From positions 2,501-66,500 of the forward strand of contig BSBK01006427.1 in NCBI GenBank assembly GCA_027943335.1: a stretch of 64,000 nucleotides of DNA, read 5' to 3'. This document shows, piece by piece, positions 13,727 to 26,164 of the stretch (positions are counted from its first letter, which is position 1; each line of letters opens with the position of its first letter). The notes beneath the pieces are model-generated. The model saw only the letters and a list, made by a program, of their open reading frames with translations. It did not search any database and was not told where the DNA came from. The translations under genes were made by a program, and so were the position numbers. The DNA comes from Chamaecyparis obtusa (taxonomy: Eukaryota > Streptophyta > Pinopsida > Cupressales > Cupressaceae).

Positions 13727-13741
13727 CACCAAAATGAATAG
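13727..13741 (-). promoter_or_regulatory. Candidate primer-binding site of element G
   Basis: On the minus strand the LTR-like block F1 would end in CA at 13745, followed by a 3-nt spacer and TGGTGAACTCGACAT. The TGG start and position fit a tRNA primer-binding site upstream of the Gag start, but I could not assign a tRNA. Confidence 0.35.
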
Positions 13742-13744
13742 TTG

Positions 13745-15180
13745 AAATATTGAATCACACTTGTTCAATGTAATGTATGGGGGAAATATGAGATCCACTC
13801 CTAAATCCTAATTCCCAGTGGAGAGATCCAATTTGATCAACCAAAAGGTTAATACACAATTGAATCAATCTATGGATAATTTGAAAGAAAGAGAGAGAGA
13901 GAGAGAGAAACCTTATATTTCCCTATGAATAATTATGCTTGAAATATGAAATAATTTAAATACAAGTACTAACCTCAAAAAAGGGAAAATCTGGAAAATG
14001 CCAATTTTTGATGTCTGTGTGTACTTTCAGGCAATTCTACAATTTGTTTCAGACTGGAAATGTTGAGATGAAAAAAACCTAGAAATCTTTTGTCTTTCCA
14101 ACAACCAATAGCCTTTGACCCTCATTAAAGGTCAAAGGCTACATTCCTATTTTGAAGGTCGATTTTGACCTTGTTCACAGATCTCAGAAGTTTTTTTAAA
14201 AGGGTATCCAAATCTAATCTCAAATCCAAAATTTTGCACCTGTACCTGCAAGAAAAATGGGGTTTTATTGTTTGTATGGGGGGTTTGCCTTCGTCAAACC
14301 CCAATTTAGGAATTAACATTGAAATTGAATTGAAATGTAGTGTGCATAAACAAAGCAATTGAAACAATTCACCTCGCTTATGTTGAAGTCCTTGTAGAGG
14401 ATTCAAATCCTCAAATCCACAAGTAGGGATGCTCCAATGGGTGTAAAATGAATGTAGGGTGTCTCAAATCAATAGAATTTGATCTTGAACACCAATCTTG
14501 AATTGATCTTTGCATATGAGGAGGCTTGGATGAATGTAGAAGGATGGATCTTCAAGGGGGCTCCAAAGAGATTGAATCCTTCAATGGCTAACAATGGATC
14601 TCCTTGATGGATGAATGCTTGAAAACTTGAGTGCTTGAAGGCTTTCTTGAATTCTTGAAGGATTGAAGGCTTTCTTGAATGCTTGAATTCACTTGCTTGC
14701 ACTTGAGATGAAAACTTGATTGAGAGATGGAGAAAATGAGAGAGGAAGGCCTCCTTTTAATGTGAGCTAGGGCACAATCTTCTAGAGGGGCCACCTTGGA
14801 GAAGTAAATCCCAATTATGTCCTAACCTTTATAAATATACCTAGATTAAATGAAATTTAAGGATTTACCATCCTGAAACCTGAAATGGTTGACCTAGAGG
14901 TAGAAAAAAGAATCTGTCCAAAACTCAATGCCTGGAAATCAAAAAACTTGAAATTTGAATTGGGGATCAGGGACGAGGTCATCTCTGTCCTAGGTCAAGG
15001 TTAAGGTTGACTTTGACCCTAAAGGTCAACTTTAACCTTGAGGTCAAAAACCTCAGGACCCTAGCCCAGAATACTAGGAAATAGAGATATGAAGTAAAAA
15101 TTAGGTGTAGAGGAAAGTAGAACAGGGGGAAAAGCTAGATACATGCAAAGCCCTGATCAAGGCACTTAACATGACCCTAG
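13745..15180 (-). repeat. LTR-like block F1 (probable 5' LTR of G)
   Basis: The part from about 13745 to 14760 is repeated in the same orientation at 55199-56262 (F2), with shared words such as GAGATCCA, AACCTTATATTT and GGGGTTTGCCTT. It adjoins the Gag start of G on the side expected for a 5' LTR. It contains an AG microsatellite at about 13885-13907 and a perfect 12-bp stem with a 9-nt loop at 14109-14141. Many TTGAC motifs occur, especially at 14990-15045. The right boundary is uncertain. It is also possible that F1 and F2 flanked a now lost element that surrounded E. Confidence 0.55.
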
Positions 15181-15185
15181 ACCAC

Positions 15186-15487
15186 TTACTTGGAGGGATA
15201 AACACTCTTATCATAGAAGTGATTCCATTTTAAGATGATACAATAACCAAATACTCTAAAATGGAAAATGCAATGATGCTTACTACTCCATGCTTTTTGT
15301 GGAATCATATCCATTAGAATATTTATTTTACTCATGTTCAAGATATAGACTTCACAAGTTACTGCTTCAGTCCAATACTCATTAGGAAGATTCTTACCTT
15401 TCAACATACTCCTTTCCATCTCCATTATTGTTTGATTCTTTCTTTCTACAATACCATTCTGTTGTGTTGTGTATCTTGTAGTAAATT
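15186..15487 (-). pseudogene. Element E: copia integrase, C-terminal fragment
   Basis: The minus-strand frame encodes a Ty1/copia integrase segment with YTTQQNGIVERKNQTIMEME, which contains the catalytic-site glutamate of the DDE triad, and then the VFG.C-type segment that follows the core. It stops abruptly at 15487, where D's 5-bp flanking duplication begins. The frame resumes in the fragment at 54550-55108, so one integrase gene has been split by D. Downstream reverse transcriptase is absent. Confidence 0.85.
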
Positions 15488-15492
15488 GCTTC

Positions 15493-16167
15493 TCATGCAG
15501 GAGAATATCTGGTCCTTGGTAATCCCGTGTCACAAAAAACATTTGAAGTTTGTTTGTGTTGCTCGGTTCCTACTTTAATAGAGTTGGTTTGGTGTTGGTC
15601 AGTTTCCTTTGTTTACTGGTGTTGGCTGGTTATCGCTTTGAGTGGTTAGTTAATTCTCTAGCTCTCGGTGATGCTTGTCTGGCACTTGGTAAGCTTTTCT
15701 TACCGACAAGTTTGTTTGAGTTTCTGTTGAGGCTGACTTGTGCATTTATTTTGGGTCATGGATTTAATGCTTGTATCCATCATTGGGAATCATGTGGTCC
15801 GATATTTGACCATTCCTTCCATTGATTATGGATCTGAAGGTTGACTTAACTCTGTAGAATCTTGTATAAATGTAGTTGTTTGGTTAGAGTTTAGGAAGTA
15901 GTTTTTGATATGAGATAGAAGATAGAATTTTGAAGTCTCTCTGCAGATCCTCACATATTTGAGGACTTCTATATTTCATTGTAATATCTGGCCTTAACCA
16001 AGAAGGCCTTACAACCTAACATGTATGAATAAATTAAAGTTGGTATATGAATGATCTAGCATTTTCTCTCTCCTACTGTGTGGTTGTTGTCTTTTCATAG
16101 TGTTGAGCAAGGGAAGTCTAGTTAGGGTGTGCCATCCTTTGGCCCCTACTATTCCTCCTTTGAGTCA
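15493..16167 (+). repeat. Element D 5' LTR
   Basis: It starts with TCATGCAGG, where the 3' copy has TGATGTAGG, so the terminal TG is mutated. It ends TGAGTCA just before the primer-binding site. A candidate TATA box, TATAAAT, is at 15865-15871. The same sequence recurs at 20781-21344 and 54430-54544. Confidence 0.8.
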
Positions 16168-16169
16168 GG

Positions 16170-16182
16170 TGGTATCAAAGCC
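16170..16182 (+). promoter_or_regulatory. Element D primer-binding site (tRNA-iMet type)
   Basis: TGGTATCAAAGCC lies two bases after the LTR end. It matches the usual initiator-Met complement TGGTATCAGAGC except for one base. Confidence 0.8.
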
Positions 16183-16305
16183 AAGTTGAGATCTAGATCT
16201 AGGTCTACATATCTAGGTTTATAGGTTCCTTCTTGCAAAGCCCTAGTTGATTTGTTGTGGGGTGGTAGATTGTGACCTGACCTCCAATTGTAGAGGGTTT
16301 TCAAG

Positions 16306-17300
16306 ATGGTTCATGGGAGGGGAGATGCAGATCTAGGATTGGAAGACATGTTAAGATAAATTGTTGCTAGATTGGAAGCTATTGAAATAGCCCAAAAGAG
16401 GCAGACATCTTGAGGATGTTAATGATGATGAAGTGGATGAAGAACAAGAAAATGCAAAACCTGCACCTGTGATGGATCAGGATGAAGAAATATTTTTTAA
16501 GGCTTTGACAAGTCTAAAGTCCACACCACACTCCAATCCTCTTGAGTATGGTGGAAAACTAGATTCTGATGAATTAGTAGATTGGATCATTGAGATGGAA
16601 AAGTATTTTGAATATGAGAATGTACCTGAAGACAAGAAAGTGAAGATTGCAAGAACAAAGTTAAAAAGTCATGCATCCTTATGGTGGGAACATCTGTAGC
16701 TGGATAGAAAAATGAAAGGCAAAGAAAAAATTAATGTATGAAATAAAATGGTGAATAAGTTGAAAGGAAAGTTCCTACCTTGTGATTATTAGATTAACCT
16801 AGTTAGGCAAATGCAAAGTTTGAAGTAGAAAGATAGCTCAGTAAAAGAATATACTAAGGAATTCTATAGATTAGATATCAAATCTGGACATGATGAAGAT
16901 GATGTGGAAATAATTGCTAGATACTTGAATGGTTTGAGAGTTTCCATCCAAGAAGAAATCAGCTTGGTTAAGATAGAAAGCATTGAAGAGGCTTATCAAT
17001 TTTCTTTGAAAGCCGAGGAGAAATTGAAAAAGAGACATGAACAAAGATAAAGAGTTAGAGGTGTTAGATTCCCTAGAGGAAGAGGCAGATCCTATGGTGA
17101 AAATAGTAGATCTGAACTTGAGAAGATAAATTTGGATAGAGGCAAGACAGAGTGGAAAGGTGAAAGTTCATCTAGAGGTAGAGGCAGTAACTACCAAGGT
17201 GGTCATAGTAGAGGAAGTTTTTGAGGAATTTGTTAAAATTGTGGAGAAGGACATATATCTTTTGAATGTACACATGCAAGGAAGAAGGTTGGTAACAGTC
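16306..17300 (+). pseudogene. Element D gag
   Basis: The probable start is the ATG at 16306 (MVHGRGDADLG). Stops appear within 60 bases and again further on. The central segment (16433-16699) contains the chromovirus Gag signature region with WIIEMEKYFEYENVPEDKKV and ends in ASLWWEHL. A basic Arg/Gly-rich stretch near 17050-17210 precedes a zinc knuckle at about 17236-17275 (C-x2-CGEGHISFEC), which itself contains a stop codon. Gag would form the virus-like particle and bind RNA. It cannot be made intact from this copy. Confidence 0.8.
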
Positions 17301-20300
17301 AGAATGCCCTGGTCTAAGAAGAGTCACCAAATAAACCTAAAAAGGAAAGTAACTTGATGGTCAGAAGAGAAATATGGAATGAAAGTAAAAAGGAAGATCC
17401 GGTAAGGAAGAGTTTGCTCAAGACTAGATGTCGAGTTTCTGACAAAGTTTGGAAGGTAATCATTGACAGTGGTAGCTCAAAGAATCTGGCATCTGAGGAG
17501 ATGGTCACAAAGTTGTAGTTGGAAAGGTTGGAACATCCAAAACCCTGTCATATTTCATAGATCAAAGATTAGCATACTCTTGGTAAGTGAACAATGTTAT
17601 GTGAATTTGAAGATTGGAAAGTACTATGATAAAGTGTTATGTGATATCATGCCTATGGATTGTTATCATATTTTGTTGGGTAGACCTTGGCAATATGATA
17701 GACATGCTATATATAATGGGAGATTGCATAAGTATAATATTGTGGCTGATGGAAGAAAACAAATCTTGTTAGCTTTGATGGAAGAACCTGTTAGTAATAT
17801 TTGCACATCTATGAAATTTTTCTTGATTGAAGGAAGAAAGTTTGTTAAGTATTTGAAAAAAAATGATGTATGTTTTGTTGTGATTCCTAACAAACCGAGT
17901 AAGAAAATAGAGGATAATGTTCCTGAAGAGATTGATAAGTTACTCATTGAGTACAAAGATATCAGTTTTGATAATGTACCTGATGGTTTTCCACCAAAAA
18001 GAATTATTGATCATTGTATGGATCTAATCCCTAGAGCTAGTTTACCGAATAAGGCACCTCATCGGTTAACACCTATCGAGAATTAGGAATTGAACCGAAA
18101 GATTCAAGATTTGTTGGAGAAAGGTTTGATCAGAGAAATTTTGAGTCCTTTTGCAGTACCTACTATATTGGCACCAAAGAAGAATGGAGAATAGAGAATG
18201 TGTACTGATTCCAGAGCAATCAACAAGATAACATTAAAGTATAGGTTTCCTACACCGAGAATAGATGACATAATGGATATTTTGATTGGAGCAAATTATT
18301 TTACCAAAATTGATTTGAAAAGTGGGTATCATCAGATTAGAATCAGAGAAGGTGATGAATGGAAGACTAATTTTAAGACAAAAGAAGGTTTTTATGAGTG
18401 GTTGCTTATGCCTTTTGGTTTAACTAATGCACCAAGTACTTTTATGAGATTGATGAATGAAGTTCTGAAGAAATTCTTGGGTAAGTTTGTGATTGTATAT
18501 CTTGATGATATTTTGATATTCAATAAAACTAGAGAAGAACATTTGTTGCATGTAAGACAAGTTTTGTAGAGATTGAAAGAGGAGAAGTTGTTGATAAATC
18601 TGAAAAAGTGTTCATTTATGAAAGAGGAGATTGTATATTTGGGATTTTTTATTTCAGGTGATGGTTTGAAGATGGATCTTGAAAAAGGTTGAAGCTATTT
18701 TGAATTGGCCTACACCTATGAATGCTAGTGAGGTGAGATCATTTCATGGATGGGCAAGTTTTTACCAAAATTTCATTAGGAATTTCACTACAATTTATAA
18801 TGCTATGGCTGAGACTATGAGAGGAGACAAAAGAGAATTCAAGTGGACACATGGAGTTGATAAAAGTTTTGAGAATATGAAGAAAAATGTTGTTGAATTG
18901 CCTATTTTAGCATTACCTAATTTCAGTAAGGTATTTCAAGTAGAATGTGATGCAAGTGGTAGTGCAATTGGAGCTGTGTTGAATCAAGAAGGTAAACCTA
19001 TTGCTTTATTTAGTGAAAAGTTGAATGATGCTAGAAGAAAATATTCTATGTATGATCAAGAATTCTATGTCATTGTTAAGCACTAAAGAAATGGAGACAT
19101 TATTTGATACCGAGTGAATTTGTGTTGTATACTGATCATAAGGATTTACAATATTTGGGTAGTTAGAATAAGTTGAATCAGAGACATATGAAATGGGTTG
19201 AGTACTTGCAGAGTTATACATTTGTGATAAAGCATAAGAGTGGAGTCACTAACTGTGTTGCTAATGTATTGAGTAGAAGAAGATCTTTGATGACCAAGAT
19301 GAAAATTCAAGTTCTTGGTTTTGATGAGATGAGAGATTCTTATGAAGTTGATCCTAATTTTTATGAGCCATGGAGAAAGTGTAGAGCACCTATCCAAGAT
19401 CAACCAAGTACTAAATGGGAAGAATATTTTATTTAGGAAGGTATGTTGTTTAAAGGTATTCAATTGTGTATATCGAGAGGACGTATGAGAAATAATTTGA
19501 TAAAGGAGAAACATAGTAGTGGTTTGGCTAGACATTTTGGAATTGATAAGACATTGAATTTTCTTAAGGAGAAATACTTTTGGCCTTAGTTATATAAAGA
19601 TGTTCAGAAATTTGTGAAAAGTTGTGGAGTTTGTCAAGTTGCAAAAGGAGTAAGTCAAAATACTGGATTGTATACACCAATTGTTTTTCCTAAGAAACAT
19701 TGGATTGACATTAGTATGGATTTTGTTCTTGGCTTACCGAAGACAGTAAGAGGTAATGATTCTATATTTTTTGTTGTGGATAAATTTTCTAAGATGGCAT
19801 ATTTTATGCCATGTAGAAAGACATTAGATGTGGTACATGTAGAAAATCTTTTGTTTATGGAAATTGTTAGATTGCATGGATTATCGAGGATTATTATCTC
19901 TGACTGAGACAATAAATTTGTTGGATACTTTTGGAAGAATCTTTGGAGAAAGTTTGGCACTGAGTTGAAATATAGTTCTACATTTCACCCACAAACTTAT
20001 GGATAGATAGAGGTTGTGAAAAGAAGTTTGGACAATCTTTTGAGATGTTTAGTTGGAGACACATTGAGTAATTGGGATTCTGTGTTAGCACAAGTAGAGT
20101 TTGCATATAATAATTTAGTTAATAGGAGTACTGGGAAACCACCATTTGAGATTGTGAATGGCATACAACTAAGATGTATATCTAAAGAGACATTGATGAT
20201 GAAAGTAAGAGAAGTGTTGAAGGAGTGAAATTTGTTGAGTATATGAAGACATTGCATGAAGATGTGAAGCTGAAGCTAGAAGAGAGTAACCTGAAATACA

Positions 20301-20600
20301 AAGACAGAGCTAATAGATCAAGGAGACATAAGACTTTTGATCTTGGTGATGAAGTAATGGTTCATTTGAAGAAAGGTTTATTTCCTATTGGAAAATATGG
20401 AAAGTTGAAGATGAACAAGTTTGGACCGTGCAAGATTTTGAAGAAATTTGACAGTGTAAATGCATATGAGATTGAGTTACTTGATGACATGGATATATCA
20501 CCTATATTCAACATTGTTGATTTGTATGAGTATCATGAACCTGATGAAGAGATGATAGTACTGACAGAGTATGCTAAGAAGCAGAATGAAGAGGTTGAAT
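17301..20600 (+). pseudogene. Element D pol: protease, RT, RNase H, integrase
   Basis: The domains are in Ty3/gypsy order. Protease has IIDSGSS at about 17459-17479 and LLGRPWQ near 17680. Reverse transcriptase (18198-18569) has [25 protein letters not shown] and the catalytic YLDD at 18498-18509. RNase H starts at FQVECDASGSAIGAVL near 18940. Integrase has the H-H-C-C zinc region ending CGVCQVAKG near 19640 and the core aspartates in SMDFVLGLP and IIISD. The third acidic residue follows a stop in the TYG-stop-IEVV segment. Frameshifts are visible near 17579, 18682, 19078 and 20200, with about ten in-frame stops, most at positions where a Gln or Arg is expected. Confidence 0.85.
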
Positions 20601-20757
20601 AGATTTTAGAACAAAGAGTTGGCAAAAGCACAAGAGGGAAACAGTATATGGGATATCTGGTAAAGTGGAATAATAGATCGATTGAAGATAATTCATGGAT
20701 TTCATAGTCTAAGTTGGATGCATCTCAGCTCATACCTACTAAATGATTCAAAGAATC
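20601..20757 (+). pseudogene. Element D chromodomain (integrase C-terminus)
   Basis: Directly after the integrase, past a TAG at 20600-20602, the frame reads ILEQRV...YLVKWNNRSIEDNSWIS. This is the chromodomain signature found at the C-terminus of integrases in plant chromoviruses, where it directs insertion to modified chromatin. A further stop follows WIS, and the frame ends shortly before the 3' LTR. This segment identifies D as a chromovirus. Confidence 0.8.
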
Positions 20758-20780
20758 ATTTCAAAATAACCCCAGGTGTC

Positions 20781-21344
20781 TGATGTAGGAGTATCTTGGG
20801 TCCTTGGCAATCCTTTGTCACCAAAAATATTTGAAGTTTGTTTGTGTTGCTTGGTTCCTGCTTTAACCAATTTGGTTCAGTGTTGGTTGGTTTCCTTTCT
20901 TCAGTGGTGTTGGTCAGTTATCTCTTTGAGTGGTTGGTTAATTCTCTGGCACTTGATGATGCTTGTCTAGCACTCAGTCAACTTTTCTTACCAACGGGTT
21001 TATTTGAGTTTATGTTGAGGCCAACTTGTACATTTATTTTGGGTAATGGATTTAATGTTGGTATCTATCATTAGGAAGCGTGTGGTCCTAGATTTGACTA
21101 TTCCTCCATTGATTGTGGATTTGAAGGCAAAATCAATTTGTTAGAATCTTGTATAAATGTAGTTGTTTGGTTAGATTTTAGGAAGTATTTTTTGATAGGA
21201 GATAAGAGATAGAATTTTGAAGACTCTCTACAGATCCTTGCATGTTTGATGACTTCTATAATTCATTATAATATTTGGCCGTAACCAGGAAGGCCTTAAA
21301 GCCCGACATGTATGAATCAATTGAAGTTGGTATATGAATGATCT
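20781..21344 (+). repeat. Element D 3' LTR, first part
   Basis: It aligns with 15493-16060 of the 5' LTR (shared GTTTGTTTGTGTTGCT, GTATAAATGTAGTTGTTTGG). It is cut at ...ATGATCT, where element C starts. GATCT at 21340-21344 is the left member of C's target duplication. Confidence 0.85.
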
Positions 21345-22361
21345 TGTTAGAAATAGGAAATACTAAGAGGGGGGGGTGAATCAGTATTTCACAAACTTTT
21401 TCTTTTGCCCAATTATGGATATAAAAGATTACTTTAGTGCATACAAAGATTATCAAGCTGATTTACAAACATAGCAGTAAATAGAAAGAACTCATAACAC
21501 ATGATATGTTCTCCAGGAAACCCTAGCCAAGGGAAAACCCCAGTGGGGATGGTACCCACAAAGATCACTAATCAAAAGTATCTTGTTAGGGATATTGGAC
21601 CCTGTTAGGAGTCAATTTACAGTATATAGTAGATCTGTCCTGGTTAAAGGACCTTAGGCCTTGTTAGAAGCCTTAACCCTATTAGGAGTTAGATTACAAA
21701 ACCTGATCACCAGCTAAGCTCACTGCCCAAATAGGTAATACAAAATGTTTCTAACTGTAATATGGTACTGCTTACAACTTCACATCAATAGCCTTTGCTG
21801 CTATCACAATATACAACTATCGCAAGTTATCTTTTCTTTCTTTTTACATATCACTTCTATATTTCATTACATTTCAAGTATGCCTAATATATGAGTTATT
21901 AGAGCTAATAAATTTACATGGTCGGCTTCCAAAATATTTATCCAAGAGTAAACATCTAGGATGTAATCCCTTCATGATGTTAAGTCATTATTTTGACAAG
22001 CAAAAATAATCCCTTAACTCTTTCGCTAATATTGTCTCCAAAACTGTTCTGTCTGCAAAAACTATCTTCGGTAAACTTTGAATAACTTTGTCCGTACTAC
22101 TCCAAACTTTATGCACATTGAGATGGGGTATCCTCATACTCTGTAGAAGCTTTATTTAACTACCCAAAAAAAAATATTTCTCCAGTGGATGTCGCCAACT
22201 AAATCTTCATCGGGTGCTCTGTCAGGATCACTGTATCCATACTTAGACAATTTCTTCCTTCAACTTGCCATACTTACATTCCAAATTATACACTCTCAAT
22301 AGAGATCATATGTTTCCATAATGACAACATCTATGTATCTACATTAGCCAAATTGCCAACA
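21345..22361 (-). repeat. Element C 3' LTR
   Basis: It starts TGTTAG on the plus strand and ends CCAACA. The other copy is at 53492-54429. Both contain a run of G followed by TGAATCAGTATTTCACAAAC and a GGAAACCCT...GGGAAAACCCCAGTGGGG block. The copies differ by scattered substitutions and small indels, including about 75 extra bases here around 21600-21670. Confidence 0.88.
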
Positions 22362-22381
22362 ATCTCTCCCTTTGTCATTGG
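22362..22381 (-). promoter_or_regulatory. Element C polypurine tract
   Basis: On the minus strand GACAAAGGGAGAGAT lies immediately before the LTR start TGTTGG. This is the usual plus-strand primer position and closely resembles H's tract. Confidence 0.8.
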
Positions 22382-22666
22382 TGGCAACATATGAGAAAAT
22401 TAGCTAAGTGTGCAAACAAAACTTCAAAGTATTTACAAAAAATTGTGGCCAAGAATTATACAACACATATCCAATATTGTACTCCATAGAATAACTCCCC
22501 CTATGAGTATCCTTCCACATAATATATTCAATTTTTTTCTATCTCTCCCCCTTTGACAACAATGACAAAGATAGGGTGTACAAAAATTTCAAAAAAAAAC
22601 TTTATACCTTGTTATCAACTATTGCAAAGATGGTAGGCTTGCAACATAGTCAACAAACTCTGACTT

Positions 22667-25600
22667 TCATGATTCAAAATCTTTCTCCCATACCTTCCTG
22701 ATGGATTTAGCAACATTGTGTAGAGTACTCAATCCATATGCTGCTATCTGACAAGCTTGCAGGGAATTGAAGCTAAACTTCTGAAAAGATGTCTTTGCTA
22801 AAAGACACTGCTCAATTTGGTCTTCAACAATTGAGATCTTGATTGAGATGTGCTCTCTCAAGATGTTAATCTTGAGCATCTTTCTATTCTTCTCCTCTGC
22901 TAACATTCTGATTTCATCATTTAACTTCCTTATGTTCTTCTCTACAGAACTTATATTTACATTTGGGCTTGACAAGGTGTTTGTTTCAGCTATAATTGCA
23001 TCTATCTTCTCTCTAATCTTCTTATCTTCTTCAGCTATTAGGATTTTTGATTTTGTGCATTGTATATACAAACTCTTTCCAGTCTCAAAATGTTTCCTCA
23101 AATTCTTTATGCATACATCCAAACTACCAATATCATTTCAAATATTTACACTTAAATTTTGTTGCATTTCTGCTTCAAAGTCTTCCTGAACTTTTATTCT
23201 AGCAATATCCTTTAAGTTAGAAAATTCAAAGTCAAAAAAGTTTATTACTATTTTAGCTTTCTCAAGTGGATCTGATTCAGATACCTTAGTGCTGATCACA
23301 CTCTCAAGTTTCTCTGTCAAAGCTCTAACTTTTCCTTCAAGGTCCTTCACCTTCTTATTCTTTCCAATAATTTTGTTAAGGGATGTGATGAACTCAAGCT
23401 GATCATCATCTTCAACTTCTTTTCCAAGGTCTTCAAAAATTGAACCAATTTGTCTCTTCTTACTGTCAAGTGCACTAGGGGTAGTGACCTCTGTCAAAAT
23501 TTGTTTACCTTTAACTGTCTGTACTGCTGGAACTGATTCTGATACTACTAGTGCTTCCACTGTCTCTGTATCCTTTTCTGATTTTGTAATCTTCTCTTGC
23601 TCTTCTAAAGCCAAATTGTCAACAATATTTCCTAGATCATGAAATACTGCATCATCTGACTCTAGTGTCACTTTGGTTCCTTCAATGTCCATTAATTCTT
23701 TGCCAATATTTATATGTGAAGAAGATGGAACTTCTTCAATACCAACTTCCTCTCCATGCAGTTCCTCTGATTGCTTCTGTTGAGGGTCTGATTCAACATG
23801 CTTTTCTGCAACTATATCTATAAGAACTTGCATTACTGCATGCTCTGTCTCTTTTTGTACTTCCTCCTTTTTGCCTCCCATTATAAGGATTATTCTTCTC
23901 TTAGTTCTCAATAAAGTTCCAAGAGACTTCAAGAATCTCTTCAAATGATCTTCATCCTCAACTTCACAAAATTGTCTAATTACATGTTCTCTCATCTTTA
24001 TGTCCTCTTCTTGTGCTCTCTATTTTCTATTCACAAGTTTGTTATACAAATATTTTGGGATCTTACCATGAATAGTGCTAAGTTTCTTATCTATCACAAT
24101 CATATGTGTAATCATTGCATTTTCAAAATTCAATCTGTCAAATGATCCATATAGATCATAGAATTTATTCAACTTAGTGAAGTCTCCATGCTTCAATATA
24201 TCTTCATTAACTTTGTCAATTCTTGGTTTCCAAGTTTTCTTCTTGATTGAAACTACATCATCATCTTTAATTACTGCTACATTTCTAGGTACAGGTGGTA
24301 CAATTACTTTATGTCTCTTGCTGGGTCCTGTAGCACTCACTTTTACTCTTTTGCTAGGAATAGGAGAAAAAGATTTATCTCCATCTTTTTTAGGTACTTC
24401 AACTTTTACCTTTACTGCAATAGGATTAACAGGATCTGCACTAGATGTCTCAAGTGAAATTACAAGATTTTCACTTTGCTTCAAGGCTTCTGCAGTCTTC
24501 TTATCTATGTCAAACTCATGACTTGACATACCTGATTCTTTCAGTATTTTCTTCATAGTAGATTCAACTCTCTTACTAGATTGCTTATTTTCTCTCAAAC
24601 TTATTGTAGCGTTTAAATTCTCTTCATAGGTTCCAAACCTATTTGCATGACCATCCAACTCACACTTTAACAATCTATTCACATATCCTACTATTTCTGC
24701 TTTAGATATTTCATAGCCAAGAGGGTCTATGAATTCCATTCTAGGCTCAACTACTTCAATGTAGGTGAAATTAGTGTCTACCATAAAACAAATGTCATCT
24801 TTATGCTTTTCAACTAAGGATTGAGGAATCCTTGATTTATTCTTAACAATATTCTAAAAATTCTTCAATACAAGCTTCACATTGTCAGTAACTTTATCAA
24901 AAAGGTGCTTCATTTAGACTGAGTTTATTCTTTCCATTGTGTTCACATTGTCACTCCAATCAACTGTGTAAGGAAATCTTCTCAAAATATGGAAAAACAT
25001 ATAGGTTATCAGAGATGAAAACCTAAACTGTGTGTACTTAGCCTTCTTAATCTTTTCTTAGTTCTCAAATAACTGAATTTTCAAAATTTCACATAGGTCT
25101 ACTTGTTTCTTCTCAATACACATAAGATAAGCTACATGAACCATTCCTACAACCATGTCATCTTCCCTTGAACTACCAAAAAATTGAGTTGTTAGGATCT
25201 TGCAAAGGTACCTAACATCATCTTGCTTAATTTTACTTATCACAATTCCTCTACCATTATAACTAGATCCAGTGTTGTCTAAAACAATCTTTCTCATGTT
25301 CTTTTCATTCAGTGGAATCTCTCCAACTTTAGATAATCCAGTAACATCATGAATTAGGTCAGCAGTTATATCAATAACTCTATCATCCATCCAGAATTTC
25401 CCATTGTGGATTCTACTTAAAATGATCTTGGTACATTCCTCATCATTAAATTCATACTTCATGGAATATTTGATAATTTCATTGTTCTCTAGGTGCCCAT
25501 AAGCTAGTTTAACTGACATATCTTGATTGTACAAATTCCTATAATCATCACTAAAATCTACATCTTCCAAAGTTTCAAACTTGCAACCTAAATATCCTTT

Positions 25601-25738
25601 AACATTCTCAATGTGCAATACTTCATCTGGTATGGATGATAGTGCTAGACTGTTATCAATTTCAGTTGGTTCTACTAGTTCTTTCTTAATCTTAGGTCTA
25701 TTCTTATCCTTAACATTATGAACCATAGAAATATCCAT
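22667..25738 (-). pseudogene. Element C large accessory ORF, function unknown
   Basis: From ATG at 25738 a single minus-strand frame runs about 1024 codons to 22667 with five stops (about 25060, 24915, 24856, 24021, 23137) and no frameshift. I do not recognise the family. The first 300 codons look globular, with acidic and aromatic residues (FWMDDRVIDITADLIHDVTG). The middle is basic (KRVKVSATGPSKRHKV), suggesting nuclear localisation or nucleic-acid binding. The last 450 codons are acidic and probably coiled-coil, with long charged helices (KKVKDLEGKVRALTEKLESV). It occupies the place of pol, about 430 bp after the gag stop and before the polypurine tract. A structural, Gag-assisting or chromatin-targeting role is conceivable but unproven. 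Confidence 0.7.
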
Positions 25739-26164
25739 CTTATCAACTGATTAAAGATCAAAAAATACCTCAACTTTGCAAATCTAGGGTTTCAGTATGA
25801 TCATCGCTGCAAACTGCTCCCAAACTTCTTCAAATCCTCCTCAACTCACTTTTTCTTCTTTAAAATCTCTTTTCAATCACTTTTTAATCATGATAACTTT
25901 GATTTCAACCTTATAACACTTCACATTAACTCGATCTGACATCGCATTCATTCATTTTGCCGCTAAAACCTCAAAAATATGATTCTGCAAACTTGCAACC
26001 ATAAAACTTTATGTGACCTCGTAAAACACAATATTTTCTTTTGTGCACTTAACCATAGCATTAGTACAACATAATAAACCTATATCTAACTGTGCAAAAC
26101 TTAACTCATTCAAATTCCTAATCTACACTAATCCTAAGTCCTAAACTACAAAAACTTACATAAT
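25739..26164 (-). other. Element C spacer between gag and the large ORF
   Basis: AT-rich, without a clear coding frame on either strand. It could hold a splice or internal-initiation signal for the downstream ORF, but I see no definite site. Confidence 0.4.
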
